64,000 nt of DNA, taken from positions 3,720,001 through 3,784,000 of the forward strand of contig NZ_CP117522.1 in NCBI RefSeq assembly GCF_031679605.1, written 5' to 3'. The position numbers were made by a program, and so were the translations under genes. Origin of the DNA: Streptomyces luomodiensis (lineage in GTDB: Bacteria; Actinomycetota; Actinomycetes; Streptomycetales; Streptomycetaceae). This document shows positions 55,144-63,547 of the stretch, in pieces (the stretch's first letter is position 1; every line of letters begins with the position of its first letter). The notes under the pieces are model-generated. The model worked only from the letters and a program-made list of their open reading frames with translations, did no database searches and was not told where the DNA came from.

Positions 55144-56202
55144 ATGGCAGTGACCCTGGCCGATGTGGCGGCACGGGCTCGGGTCTCGGCGGCCACCGTG
55201 TCGCGTGTCCTGAGTGGCAACTACCCGGTGGCGGAGTCGACCCGGGCACGGGTGCTGCGCGCGGTCGACGAGCTGGAGTACGTGGTCAACGGCCCGGCAA
55301 GCGCTCTCGCCGCCGCCACCTCCGATCTGGTCGGAGTGCTGGTCAACGACATCGCGGACCCCTTCTTCGGCATCATCGCGGGCGCCGTGCAGAGCGAAAT
55401 GGGCACCCCGGCGGGCGAACCGGGCCGGGGCGGCGAAAAACTCGCGGTCATCTGCAACACCGGGGGTTCGCCCGAGCGCGAGCTGAACTACCTCACCCTG
55501 CTCCAGCGGCAGCGCGCGGCCGCCGTCGTACTCACCGGCGGCGCCGTCGAGCACCCCGACCACGCCGCCGCCGTGGCCGCCAAGGCGTCCCGGCTGGCCG
55601 CGTCCGGCACCCGGGTGGTGCTGTGCGGCCGCCCGCCGATCGAGGACGCGACCACCCTCACCTTCGACAACCGCGGCGGCGCCCGCCGGCTCACCGAACA
55701 CCTGCTGACCCTCGGCCACCGCCGGATCGGCTACGTGGCGGGCCCCGCCGAACGCACCACCACCCGCCACCGGCTGGAGGGCCACCGGGCCGCGCTGACC
55801 GCGGCCGGGCTGGACAGTCCCGACGCCGACGCCGAGCGGCTCACCGTCCACGGCCTCTACGACCGCGCCTCCGGCTACGACGCGACGCTTGAACTCCTGC
55901 GCCGCCACAGCGGTCTGACGGCCATCGTGGCCGCCAACGACACCATCGCGCTCGGCGTCTGCGCGGCCCTGCGCGACCAGGGCCTGCGCATCCCCGAGGA
56001 CGTCTCGGTCGCGGGCTTCGACGACCTGCCGTTCAGCGCGGACGCGGTTCCGGCCCTCACCACGATGCGGCTGCCGCTGCACGAGGCGGGCGCCCGCGCC
56101 GGGCGGCTGGCCCTGGGCCGCGACCCGCAGCCGCCGGGCGGGGTGGCGATGGTCCGCGCCGAACTGATGGCCCGCGCCTCCACGGCCCCGCCGCACTCCT
56201 GA
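55144..56202 (+). CDS. LacI-family regulator, probable controller of the two AAGCGCTT operons
   Basis: A 352-aa repressor. HTH residues 4-23 (LADVAARARVSAATVSRVLS), hinge helix GPASALAAATSDLVG, and a sensor domain from VGVLVNDIADPFFGII with AANDTIALGVCAAL and VAGFDDLPFS. It has a small insertion (TPAGEPGRGGEK, about 93-104) relative to typical members. ATG 55144 follows GGAGG at 5 nt. It is divergent from the import operon, whose operator lies at 54937; the same site precedes the DUF993 operon. Confidence 0.93.
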   Translation: MAVTLADVAARARVSAATVSRVLSGNYPVAESTRARVLRAVDELEYVVNGPASALAAATSDLVGVLVNDIADPFFGIIAGAVQSEMGTPAGEPGRGGEKLAVICNTGGSPERELNYLTLLQRQRAAAVVLTGGAVEHPDHAAAVAAKASRLAASGTRVVLCGRPPIEDATTLTFDNRGGARRLTEHLLTLGHRRIGYVAGPAERTTTRHRLEGHRAALTAAGLDSPDADAERLTVHGLYDRASGYDATLELLRRHSGLTAIVAANDTIALGVCAALRDQGLRIPEDVSVAGFDDLPFSADAVPALTTMRLPLHEAGARAGRLALGRDPQPPGGVAMVRAELMARASTAPPHS

Positions 56203-56260
56203 GCGCGCCGGCGCGCTCCTCCGCCCTCCGGTACCAGGGGTGAGTCCCCCTTTCCCGGAT

Positions 56261-56290
56261 ACTTGATCTGGTGCAACTATAAGGTCAAGT
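56261..56290 (+). promoter_or_regulatory. Inverted repeat before the MarR-GNAT gene
   Basis: ACTTGA (56261-56266) and TCAAGT (56285-56290) flank an 18-bp spacer containing a TATAAG -10-like element. It could be the autoregulatory site of the MarR domain. Confidence 0.45.
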
Positions 56291-56332
56291 GTTACGGGGC
56301 GTTTCGGAAGCAGGGGTACGGAGGGATGCCGG

Positions 56333-57283
56333 ATGGAACCGCGCGACGATCTTGACCTGGCCGTGGACGAGGTCCGCGACTTCAACCGGATGTACACCCG
56401 GCTGATCGGTGTCCTCGACTACCCAGGACAGCTCAACACCCCGTACTCGCTGAGCGAGGCCCGCATCCTCTACGAGCTGGCGCGGCGGGAGCGCACCCAT
56501 GTCTCGGCGCTCCGGGAGCACCTGGGGGTCACCGCCGCGCATCTGAGCCGGACCCTGGGCCGGTTCGAGGAGCGCGGGCTGGTGACGCGCGAGCGCCATC
56601 GGCGCGACGCCCGCTACCAGGAGGTGCTGCTCACCGCGGCGGGCCGGGCGGCGGCGGAGGACCTGGACCGGCGGTCGCGGGAGGCGGTGGCCGGACTGCT
56701 GGCCAAGGTGGACCGGAACGAGCTGGGGCGGCTGCGGGAGGCACTGGCGACCGCGCGGGCCGTGTTCACCGGCCCGGCCGAGCCCACGGTGCGGCTGCGC
56801 GAACCGGCGCCGGGGGACCTGGGCTGGATCGTGCAGCGCCACGGCGCCGTATACGCACGGGAGTTCGGGTGGAACGCCGAGTTCGAGGCGCTGGTGGCCC
56901 GTATCGTCGCGGAGTTCGGCACGGGCCATGACCCGGCCCGCGAGCGGGCGTGGATCGCGGAGCTCGACGGCCGCCCGGTGGGATCGGTGATGTGCGTCCG
57001 GGACGAGCGGCCCGACACGGCCCGGCTGCGGCTGCTGCTCGTCGAGCCGGAGGCGCGGGGGCGGCGGATCGGCGAGCGGCTGGTGGGCGCGTGCATCGAC
57101 TTCGCGCGCGAGGCCGGCTATCGCGAGCTGGTGCTGTGGACCAATGACGTCCTGACCTCGGCCCGCCGGATCTATGAGCGGGCCGGGTTCGAGCTGGTCG
57201 CCGAGCAGCGGCACCGCGGCTACGGCTCGCCCCTGGTCGGCCAGGACTGGCGGCTCGCGCTCGACGGCCCCGCGCCCGCCTGA
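56333..57283 (+). CDS. MarR-type HTH / GNAT acetyltransferase fusion
   Basis: A 316-aa two-domain protein. Residues 1-145 are a MarR winged HTH (TPYSLSEARILYELARRE, TAAHLSRTLGRFEERGLVTR). Residues 153-305 are a GNAT N-acetyltransferase with the acetyl-CoA loop VEPEARGRRIGERLVGACI and a NDVLTSARRIYERAGFE strand-helix. This fusion is a known architecture. The substrate of the GNAT part and the DNA targets are unknown. ATG 56333 lies 130 bp after the LacI gene. Confidence 0.92.
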   Translation: MEPRDDLDLAVDEVRDFNRMYTRLIGVLDYPGQLNTPYSLSEARILYELARRERTHVSALREHLGVTAAHLSRTLGRFEERGLVTRERHRRDARYQEVLLTAAGRAAAEDLDRRSREAVAGLLAKVDRNELGRLREALATARAVFTGPAEPTVRLREPAPGDLGWIVQRHGAVYAREFGWNAEFEALVARIVAEFGTGHDPARERAWIAELDGRPVGSVMCVRDERPDTARLRLLLVEPEARGRRIGERLVGACIDFAREAGYRELVLWTNDVLTSARRIYERAGFELVAEQRHRGYGSPLVGQDWRLALDGPAPA

Positions 57284-57311
57284 CCGACTGCCAAAAGGCG
57301 AACGGTGCCCC

Positions 57312-57342
57312 GGGAGCGCTCCCCTTGCCCGGGAGCGCTCCC
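57312..57342. promoter_or_regulatory. Two CebR-like palindromes
   Basis: GGGAGCGCTCCC occurs twice, at 57312-57323 and 57331-57342, 19 bp apart. This is the core of the CebR (cellobiose repressor) box TGGGAGCGCTCCCA; the second copy has the right-hand A. They lie between the MarR-GNAT gene and the methyltransferase gene. They may instead serve as a hairpin terminator for the former. Confidence 0.6.
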
Positions 57343-57455
57343 ATCGTAGGGCGGGGTCCGAAAAGCGGCCATACGTATGACGGGGCGTCATCGGACCGGA
57401 AAACCGCTCGCGCCGGACGGGCCGCGCCGGAAGGATCACCTCATACGCACCACGG

Positions 57456-58634
57456 GTGCGAACCGCACAAGAGCAAAGGGTGTACCCCCTGAGTACGCAG
57501 CAGGTCATCGAGTGGACCGAGGACGGCCGGGACCGGGCCGCCCACTGGCGATCCGAGAGCGGCGCCCCACCGCCCCGGCGGGTCGGGATCGCGGACGACC
57601 GGATGCCCGCCGACACCGCCTACCGCCTCGTCTGCGAGGGCACCGCGCTGCTGTGGCGCGGCGACTACCAGGGCGCCCGCCAGCTGCTGACGGCGCTGGC
57701 GCGCCGGATCGACCGTGGTCCGCGCCGGGCCAGGGAGCGGCGGGCAGCGGCGGCGTCACCGGCCGAGGCGTTCCACCGGCACCGCCAGGCGACGTCCCGG
57801 CGGGCCCGGCTGCTGGGCATGCTGCTGGTGCCGCTGGACGCCGACCTGTCCGTACCGCTGCGCCGGGCGCCGGACGTACGGGAGGCGTGCGCCGAGGCGT
57901 ACGGCGTGGCGCACGCCCCCTCGGTGGTCTCGCTCCGTGAATTACTCGGTCTGATCGGCGCGCACGAGTGGCGGGAGAAGGGCGTCGAGGTCCCGGCGCT
58001 GGGCGGCGACCGCGTCCATCCGCACTACGGGGTCTTCGCCCCGGTGCGCGGCGAGTACGTCGACCTGGTGGCCGAGGCCCCGCTGCCCGCCTCCCGGTCG
58101 GCCGCGTTCGACATCGGCACCGGTACGGGCGTCTTGGCGGCCGTCCTCGCCCGGCGCGGCGTCGACCGCGTGGTGGCCACCGACCAGGACGCACGGGCGC
58201 TGCGCTGTGCCCGGGAGAACGTGGCCCGCCTGGGCCTGTCCGGGCGGGTCGAGGTGGTCGAGGCGGACCTCTTCCCGCCGGGCCGCGCCCCTTTGGTGGT
58301 CTGCAATCCCCCCTGGCTCCCGGCCCGGCCCTCCTCACCGCTCGAATACGCGGTCTACGACCCGTCCAGCCGTATGCTGCGCGGCTTCCTGAACGGGCTG
58401 GCCGGACATCTGACCCCCGGCGGCGAGGGCTGGCTCATCCTCTCCGACCTGGCGGAACACCTCGGACTGCGGCCGCGCGAGGAGCTGCTGGCCGCCATCG
58501 CCGCGGCCGGGCTGAAGGTGGTGGACCGCCTCGACACCCGCCCGGTCCACCCCCGCGCCACCGACCCCGCCGATCCGCTCCACTCGGCCCGCGCGGCGGA
58601 GGTGACCTCCCTGTGGCGGCTGACGGCGGGGTGA
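57456..58634 (+). CDS. Class I SAM-dependent methyltransferase, HemK/PrmC-like
   Basis: A 392-aa protein. The N-terminal 190 residues are helical. A Rossmann methyltransferase follows, with motif I FDIGTGTGVLAAVLARRG (about 215-232), an acidic motif II (VVATDQD), and NPPWLP (about 288), the PrmC/HemK-type NPPY-like motif for amide or ring-nitrogen methylation. Substrate unknown. GTG 57456 is the longest start; a shorter one within the first 15 codons is possible because no clear ribosome site is visible. Two CebR-like boxes lie upstream. Confidence 0.85.
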   Translation: MRTAQEQRVYPLSTQQVIEWTEDGRDRAAHWRSESGAPPPRRVGIADDRMPADTAYRLVCEGTALLWRGDYQGARQLLTALARRIDRGPRRARERRAAAASPAEAFHRHRQATSRRARLLGMLLVPLDADLSVPLRRAPDVREACAEAYGVAHAPSVVSLRELLGLIGAHEWREKGVEVPALGGDRVHPHYGVFAPVRGEYVDLVAEAPLPASRSAAFDIGTGTGVLAAVLARRGVDRVVATDQDARALRCARENVARLGLSGRVEVVEADLFPPGRAPLVVCNPPWLPARPSSPLEYAVYDPSSRMLRGFLNGLAGHLTPGGEGWLILSDLAEHLGLRPREELLAAIAAAGLKVVDRLDTRPVHPRATDPADPLHSARAAEVTSLWRLTAG

Positions 58635-58951
58635 GGCCCACCCGGTCCACGCTGCAGCGGCCGTGACGGTGCGCCCCCGGGCCGCACGGCGCGGCACGTT
58701 CCCGATGACTCAGGGCTGGACTCTCCGTCAGATGCGGTTGGCCACCAGTGCGTAGTCGAGGTACAGGGGGCGGCAACCGTGCTCGGTGACGGCGCCCGGA
58801 GTCTTATACGAGATTTATAACTACGAAGATATTCTCGTCATTCTCCTTGGAGGTGCTCGGGGAATCCGAACCGGAGTGGGTCATGGGCCATTCTGCGGGG
58901 GGCACTCCGGGCCTGGTGTCGGTGAAGATCAGTCACCGGAAAGGTTCACTC
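58635..58951. other. Gap with an AT-rich pocket
   Basis: No gene is supported here. Positions 58801-58850 are strikingly AT-rich for this genome (for example GATTTATAACTACGAAGATA) and probably mark the promoter of the secreted protein that follows. An open frame from 58847 merely extends that gene upstream. Confidence 0.55.
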
Positions 58952-59392
58952 GTGATCTCCGTCCGTTCTTCTCGCTCCCTTGCCGGCCGTGTCGCCGCCG
59001 GTCTCGCAGGCGCCGCCGCCGTTGGTGCGCTGGCGTTCTCCTCGCCGGCCGCTGCCGCTGCGGCCGACGCGTCCTGGACGATGGGTACGGGCTACCCCGT
59101 AGATCAGGACTACTGCTTCTCGAATATGCCACTGAACCTGAGCAAGAACTACAATTCCATCATCTCGGGTTCTTGGGACAAACCCATCACCTTCGGCGTC
59201 AAGGACCTGCCGGGCGGCTACTCGTTCACCACGACGCTGCAACCGGGATCGAACGAGAGCACGGTCAACGCCTGGGTCGCCTTCAACATTCCGATGCAGC
59301 CCGACGGTGTCTACCACCCGGTGGTCTATGCCACCGATGGCACGACGACCCAGAGCGTCACCCGCACGCTGACCGTCGGCCTGCCCTGCTGA
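58952..59392 (+). CDS. Small secreted protein of unknown function
   Basis: A 146-aa protein with a long signal peptide (basic start, hydrophobic LAGRVAAGLAGAAAVGALAF) and cleavage near SPAAAAA-ADASW. The mature part, about 108 aa, is beta-rich and polar, with Cys in DYCFSN and at the very C-terminus (GLPC), possibly a disulfide. No family is recognised. GTG 58952 has GGAAAGG 8 nt upstream; an ATG at 58847 would put 35 odd residues before the signal. The gene is less GC-rich than its neighbours. Confidence 0.78.
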   Translation: MISVRSSRSLAGRVAAGLAGAAAVGALAFSSPAAAAAADASWTMGTGYPVDQDYCFSNMPLNLSKNYNSIISGSWDKPITFGVKDLPGGYSFTTTLQPGSNESTVNAWVAFNIPMQPDGVYHPVVYATDGTTTQSVTRTLTVGLPC

Positions 59393-59505
59393 CGAGTTCG
59401 CCCACCCGGTACGCGCGGCGCACGGCACCGGCTGCCAGGACCGGACGTGACCTCGACCAGGCGACGGTGTCCGCGGCGACGACCACCGGTGGATCGAGGC
59501 GGCAT

Positions 59506-59549
59506 GCCCCGGCGGTACGCGCCGGGGCGCTCCGCCGAACGCCCCGGCG
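59506..59549 (+). promoter_or_regulatory. Three-arm alternating hairpin element
   Basis: GCCCCGGCG (59506-59514), CGCCGGGGC (59520-59528) and GCCCCGGCG (59541-59549) allow two mutually exclusive stems (1:2 or 2:3). It may end the secreted-protein transcript or act as an attenuator. The rest of the 59393-59821 gap holds no supported gene. Confidence 0.5.
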
Positions 59550-59743
59550 CAGGTGGCCGTAGCAGGCGTCGGGAGCAGGGTGCTCCCTTTGACGACAGGC
59601 CCTGGCCCCAGGCAGTGCCGATACCCCCCACGGCGAGCGGCGGTGTACCGGCGAGGACGGTACGGCCCATGCCCCGGTGTGTGCGGGCGTCATGTGAGCC
59701 GGTTCACTCACCCAGCGCGGTCGGCTGCTCCGGCACGGCGGGA

Positions 59744-59772
59744 TTGACCTCGCCCGTGCCCCTGCCTAGCGT
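59744..59772 (+). promoter_or_regulatory. Promoter of the isomerase gene at 59822
   Basis: TTGACC (59744-59749) and TAGCGT (59767-59772) with a 17-bp spacer. Transcription would start near 59779, about 43 nt before the start codon. Confidence 0.7.
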
Positions 59773-59821
59773 CCGGCGTGAAGATCCCCATCCTGCGGAA
59801 CCCCCACCTCACGGAGCCCGT

Positions 59822-60619
59822 ATGAAGCTCGCCTTCTCCACCCTCGGTGTCCCCGGTATGCCCGTGCCCGAGGTCGCACGGCTCGCCGCCGGGAGCGGGT
59901 ACCACGGTGTCGAACTGCGCGCCCACCCCGAGGAGCCGGTGCACCCGGGGATCGGGGCGGACGAACGCGCGCGGGTGGTGGACGGGTTCCGGGCCGCCGA
60001 TGTGGAGATCCTGACCGTCGCCGGGTACGTACGGGTCGCGGCGGCGGGCCCCGACGAGCCCGTCCTGACCGGGCTGCGGGAACTCCTCGCGCTCGCCCAC
60101 GACCTGGGCGCGCCCTACGTCCGCGTCTTCCCCGGCGGCGGGGAGCAGAGCGCGGAGGAGGCCGACGCCACGGCCGCCCGCCGCCTGGGCGCCGCCGCGC
60201 CGTACGCCGCCGAACTGGGCGTACGGCTGCTGCTGGAGACCCACGACTCGCACCGCACGGGCGCGGACGCGGCGCGCGTCCTCGGTCCCGTCGGCCACGG
60301 CAGCGTCGGCGCGATCTGGGATGTGATGCACACCTGGCTGGGCGGTGAGGACCCGGCCACCAGCTATGCCGCGCTCGCTCCGCAGCTGGGATACGTGCAG
60401 GTCAAGGACATCGCGTCGGCCGACGACACCACCCCGCTGCCGCTGGGCGAGGGCGTGCTGCCGCTGACCGAGTGCGTGGAGCTGCTCAGCCGTGAGGGCT
60501 GGGACGGCTGGCTGTGCTGGGAGTACGAGAAGCGGTGGTACCCGCAGGCGCGGGAGCTGCCGGAACTGCTGCCCGCCGGCCGCGAGCACCTGCTACGACT
60601 GCTGGCCGACGCGGCCTGA
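59822..60619 (+). CDS. Sugar phosphate isomerase/epimerase (xylose isomerase-like TIM barrel)
   Basis: A 265-aa TIM barrel. It begins KLAFSTLGVPGMPV and has metal-ligand motifs LLLETHDSHRTG, AIWDVMHTW, YVQVKDI and WLCWEYEKRWY. Family members act on keto-sugars or keto-polyols. It is the third such barrel in the window. ATG 59822 follows GGAG at 6 nt and lies downstream of a good promoter. A LysR gene follows 83 bp later and may control it. Confidence 0.9.
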   Translation: MKLAFSTLGVPGMPVPEVARLAAGSGYHGVELRAHPEEPVHPGIGADERARVVDGFRAADVEILTVAGYVRVAAAGPDEPVLTGLRELLALAHDLGAPYVRVFPGGGEQSAEEADATAARRLGAAAPYAAELGVRLLLETHDSHRTGADAARVLGPVGHGSVGAIWDVMHTWLGGEDPATSYAALAPQLGYVQVKDIASADDTTPLPLGEGVLPLTECVELLSREGWDGWLCWEYEKRWYPQARELPELLPAGREHLLRLLADAA

Positions 60620-60702
60620 GAGCGGGGGCGTCCGGCCCCCGTGATGGGATGCGGCGACTGGTTGGACGCGGCGACGATGAACCGTGGGAGGGAGAGCGGC
60701 CC

Positions 60703-61617
60703 ATGCTGGACCTGGCCCGGCTGCGGGCGCTGCACGCGGTGGCCGTGCACGGCTCGGTCAGCGCCGCCGCGACCGCGCTCGGCTACACCGCGTCGGCCGT
60801 GTCGCAGCAGATCGCCAAGTTGGAGCGGGAGACCCGGACGACCCTTCTGGAGCGGCAGGGCCGGGGCGTCACGCTGACCGACGCGGCCCGGCATCTGGCC
60901 GCCACCGCCCAGCAGCTGCTCGCCATCGTCGAAGAGGCCGAGACCACCCTGGAGGAACGGCGCGGACAGCCGACGGGCCGGCTGGTGATCGGCGCCTTCG
61001 CCTCGGCGGCGCGCGGGCTGATGCCCGTGGCGCTGGCCGCCCTCGCGACCGAACACCCGGCCCTGGACGCCCGGCTGCTGGAAGTGGACCCGCATCTGTC
61101 GGTGGACCTGGTGACGCAAGGGGTCATCGACCTGGCCGTGGCCCACGACTGGGACATCGCCCCGCTGCCCGCCCCGGACGGGCTGGAACGGGCGGTCATC
61201 GGGGACGATCTGTGCGATCTGCTCGTACCGGCCGGGCATCCGCTGGCCGCGCGAGCCGAACGGCGACCGCTGTGCCGCGCGGACCTGCCGGGCCAGCGGT
61301 GGATCTGCCAGCCGCCCGGGTCGGTGTGCCACGACTGGCTGGTCCGTACGCTGCGCGCCTCCGGCCAAGAGCCGGACCTGGCGTACCAGGCGGCGGAGAA
61401 CCACACCCAGATCGCCCTGGTGGCGGCCGGTCTCGGTGTCGCCCTCATGCCCCGTCTGGGGCGCGGCCCGCTGCCGGACGGGGTGCTGGCGCTGCCCCTG
61501 GAGCCGGTCCCGGTGCGGCGGCTGTACGCCGTGTGGCGCACCGGCGCGGCCCGCCGCCCCGCCATCACCGAAACGGTGCGGCTGCTCCACGGCCTCTGGC
61601 CCCGGCGCACGGGCTGA
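60703..61617 (+). CDS. LysR-family transcriptional regulator
   Basis: A 304-aa regulator. Winged HTH residues 1-60 (LDLARLRALHAVAVHGSVSA, YTASAVSQQIAKLER) and a type-2 periplasmic-binding-like effector domain from LVIGAFASAARGLMP. ATG 60703 follows GGGAGGGAG. It is co-directional with the isomerase gene upstream, unusual for LysR genes, which are often divergent. Effector unknown. Confidence 0.93.
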   Translation: MLDLARLRALHAVAVHGSVSAAATALGYTASAVSQQIAKLERETRTTLLERQGRGVTLTDAARHLAATAQQLLAIVEEAETTLEERRGQPTGRLVIGAFASAARGLMPVALAALATEHPALDARLLEVDPHLSVDLVTQGVIDLAVAHDWDIAPLPAPDGLERAVIGDDLCDLLVPAGHPLAARAERRPLCRADLPGQRWICQPPGSVCHDWLVRTLRASGQEPDLAYQAAENHTQIALVAAGLGVALMPRLGRGPLPDGVLALPLEPVPVRRLYAVWRTGAARRPAITETVRLLHGLWPRRTG

Positions 61618-61908
61618 CGTGTTACCGCACGGGGCGACCCCCTCCCCGCCCAAATACAGCGCGGCAGGGAGGGAAAAAGCTAGCGCCCGCAACCGGAGGT
61701 GCCGGAATCCCGGCAGTGCGGGACGGACGGACTCACGAAACCGCGCCGCCCACCGTCCTCGCGGCTTGACGAACAGCATCAGGCATCAGTGAGGCGAGGT
61801 ACGCACCAACAGGTGCGCTGGTCATTCAACGAACTCCAGGCCGGTGGGCGAAAGATGTCGTGCGCGTGCTCACTAGACCTCACCAATGGAATGAGCACTT
61901 GACACCTG
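61618..61908. other. Convergent intergenic region
   Basis: It lies between the rightward LysR gene and the leftward quinone-oxidoreductase-like gene. GTGCTCA (61866-61872) and TGAGCAC (61892-61898) form a weak hairpin. No gene is supported, and composition is less GC-rich than in the flanking genes. Confidence 0.5.
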
Positions 61909-62508
61909 TCATCCCAGCAGGCGGGTGTGAATGGCTTCGCTGATGGCCCGCACTGCACGGTCAACACCTTGCTTCATGGATTCAGGGGAAAGCCGTTCGG
62001 ATTCATAGATGAAGGCTGTGGAACCGCGCCGGCTGCCGCAGTAGTCGATGATCCCGTGCTCGATTTGCGTCCGTAGTGCCTTCTCGTATCCGTGGCGCTC
62101 ATACGCACCCGAGTCGCCGCCGGCTATGGGTACAAGATGCGTGGTGAGGTGCTGTAGTTTCGGCCGCAGGCCCGAAGCGGATGAGTACTCGAAGGCCCAG
62201 CCGTTGACGAAGACACGGTCGATCCACCCCTTCAGCAGTGCGGGCATCGACCACCAGTACACGGGGAAGACCAACACGAGATCGGTGGCACGCTCAAGAC
62301 GGCACTGCTCAGCCACGACGTCAGCCGGATGGTTGCCACCCTCCTGGTACGCCCGACGATCCGCTGAAGTGAACCGGGGGTCGAACCGCTCCTCGGACAG
62401 GTCGGCGATCTCGACCGAACCGGGACGAAGCGCTGCCTCGAGTCTTCCCAGCACGAAATGCGTCAGGGACTGGGGGTCCGGGTTGGCGGCAACCAGCAAG
62501 GTGTGCAT
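61909..62508 (-). CDS. Flavodoxin-fold NAD(P)H dehydrogenase (quinone)-like protein
   Basis: A 199-aa Flavodoxin_2 (KefF/NQO-like) protein. LLVAANPDPQSLTHFVLGRL holds the flavin phosphate site; VLVFPVYWWSMPALLKGWID (about 78-97) is the family signature, and VPIAGGDSGAY binds the isoalloxazine edge. It reduces quinones or azo compounds by two electrons. It sits near an NmrA-like gene and a divergent AraC gene, a common redox-stress set. Confidence 0.92.
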   Translation of the reverse strand: MHTLLVAANPDPQSLTHFVLGRLEAALRPGSVEIADLSEERFDPRFTSADRRAYQEGGNHPADVVAEQCRLERATDLVLVFPVYWWSMPALLKGWIDRVFVNGWAFEYSSASGLRPKLQHLTTHLVPIAGGDSGAYERHGYEKALRTQIEHGIIDYCGSRRGSTAFIYESERLSPESMKQGVDRAVRAISEAIHTRLLG

Positions 62509-62620
62509 CGATGGCTCCAGTTACCTGAAGAGCGGACGTTTACAAAGGCGAGGATGTGCGGGATTGCGCGCGGACTCCTTCTCCTGAATGTCCACTGCGC
62601 CGGAGCGGCCGCCGCGGGAT

Positions 62621-63457
62621 TCAGCGCCGCCAGGCTCCCGCTGCTGCGGCCCGCAGGACGAAGTCCTCAAAGGTCCGCGGCGCGCGTCCCAGCACGGTGA
62701 CGACGTCGTCCGTCGTCCAGGCGGTCACCCCGCGCTCCAACAGCACGAACATTTCGGCGAGGAGATGGGCCTCGTTCTCGCGCCAGCCCTCCTGGACCAA
62801 TGCCGCGGTGTACTCGGCCGGGGAGATCTGCCGGTAGGCGATGGGCAGTCCGGACGCCCGGGAGATCAACTCGACCGCCTCCGCCCAGCTCAGCCCGCGC
62901 GGCCCCGTCAGCTCGTAGACCCGACCAGCATGTCGGCCGGGCTCGGCCAGCACTGCGGCCGCAACGTCGGCGACGTCCTCGAGGTCGATGAACGGCTCGG
63001 GCACCGCACCTGCCGGAAGCGCCAGCTCGCCAGCGGCCAGCGGGGCGTGAAAGGGGTGCCCGTCGAAGTTCTGGGCGAAGTTCGCGGCACGCAGAACGGT
63101 CCATTCCAACGTCGAACTGCGCACGGCATCCTCGGCCGAGCGCATGTCCAGCCCGAACGCGGAGTCGCCCCAGTCGTCGGCGCCGTGCCCGGAGAGCAGG
63201 ACCAGGCGCCGCACGTCGGCGGCCTCGGCCCGGGCCACGAACTCGTGCACTGGACCGGGCACGGTCGGGGGCACCACGTAGACAGTGGTGACGCCCTGCA
63301 GGACCTGATCCCAGTGGGCGGGGTGGAACCAGTCGAACGGGGTCTGGCTGGAACGGGAGGCGACGCGCACATGCGTGCCGCGCAACCGCAACCGGGCGGC
63401 TACCCGTCGACCGGTGTTGCCCGTCGCGCCAAGGACCAAAGTGGTGTCGCTGCTCAT
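62621..63457 (-). CDS. NmrA/SDR-like NAD(P)-binding protein
   Basis: A 278-aa atypical short-chain dehydrogenase. It has VLGATGNTGRRVAARLRLRG (residues 8-27, Rossmann) and RRLVLLSGHG, and lacks the catalytic YxxxK. The pattern fits NmrA/QOR2-type sensors or quinone reductases. DLEDVADVAAAVL is typical of the family. It shares direction with the quinone-reductase-like gene 112 bp downstream. Confidence 0.9.
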   Translation of the reverse strand: MSSDTTLVLGATGNTGRRVAARLRLRGTHVRVASRSSQTPFDWFHPAHWDQVLQGVTTVYVVPPTVPGPVHEFVARAEAADVRRLVLLSGHGADDWGDSAFGLDMRSAEDAVRSSTLEWTVLRAANFAQNFDGHPFHAPLAAGELALPAGAVPEPFIDLEDVADVAAAVLAEPGRHAGRVYELTGPRGLSWAEAVELISRASGLPIAYRQISPAEYTAALVQEGWRENEAHLLAEMFVLLERGVTAWTTDDVVTVLGRAPRTFEDFVLRAAAAGAWRR

Positions 63458-63507
63458 GACGGCGATTCAACGGCACGCATTCGGACGGATCCATAGGCGA
63501 CAAGCCG

Positions 63508-63519
63508 AACCACCTGGTT
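63508..63519. promoter_or_regulatory. Palindrome in the NmrA/AraC divergent promoter
   Basis: AACCA-CC-TGGTT lies between the two start codons in the 90-bp divergent region and may be an operator for the AraC regulator. Confidence 0.4.
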
Positions 63520-63547
63520 AATCGTCCAGTTCGTTTAGTCTCGCAGG

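Noticed and set aside
55301..55314. GGCAAGCGCTCTCG inside the LacI gene as a third regulon operator
   Set aside because: It matches the reverse of the operator at only about 11 of 14 positions and lies in the conserved hinge-helix codons (ASALAA), so chance is likely.
61699..61902. 67-codon plus-strand frame after the LysR gene
   Set aside because: No ribosome site, no similarity recognised, and located in a convergent 3' region.
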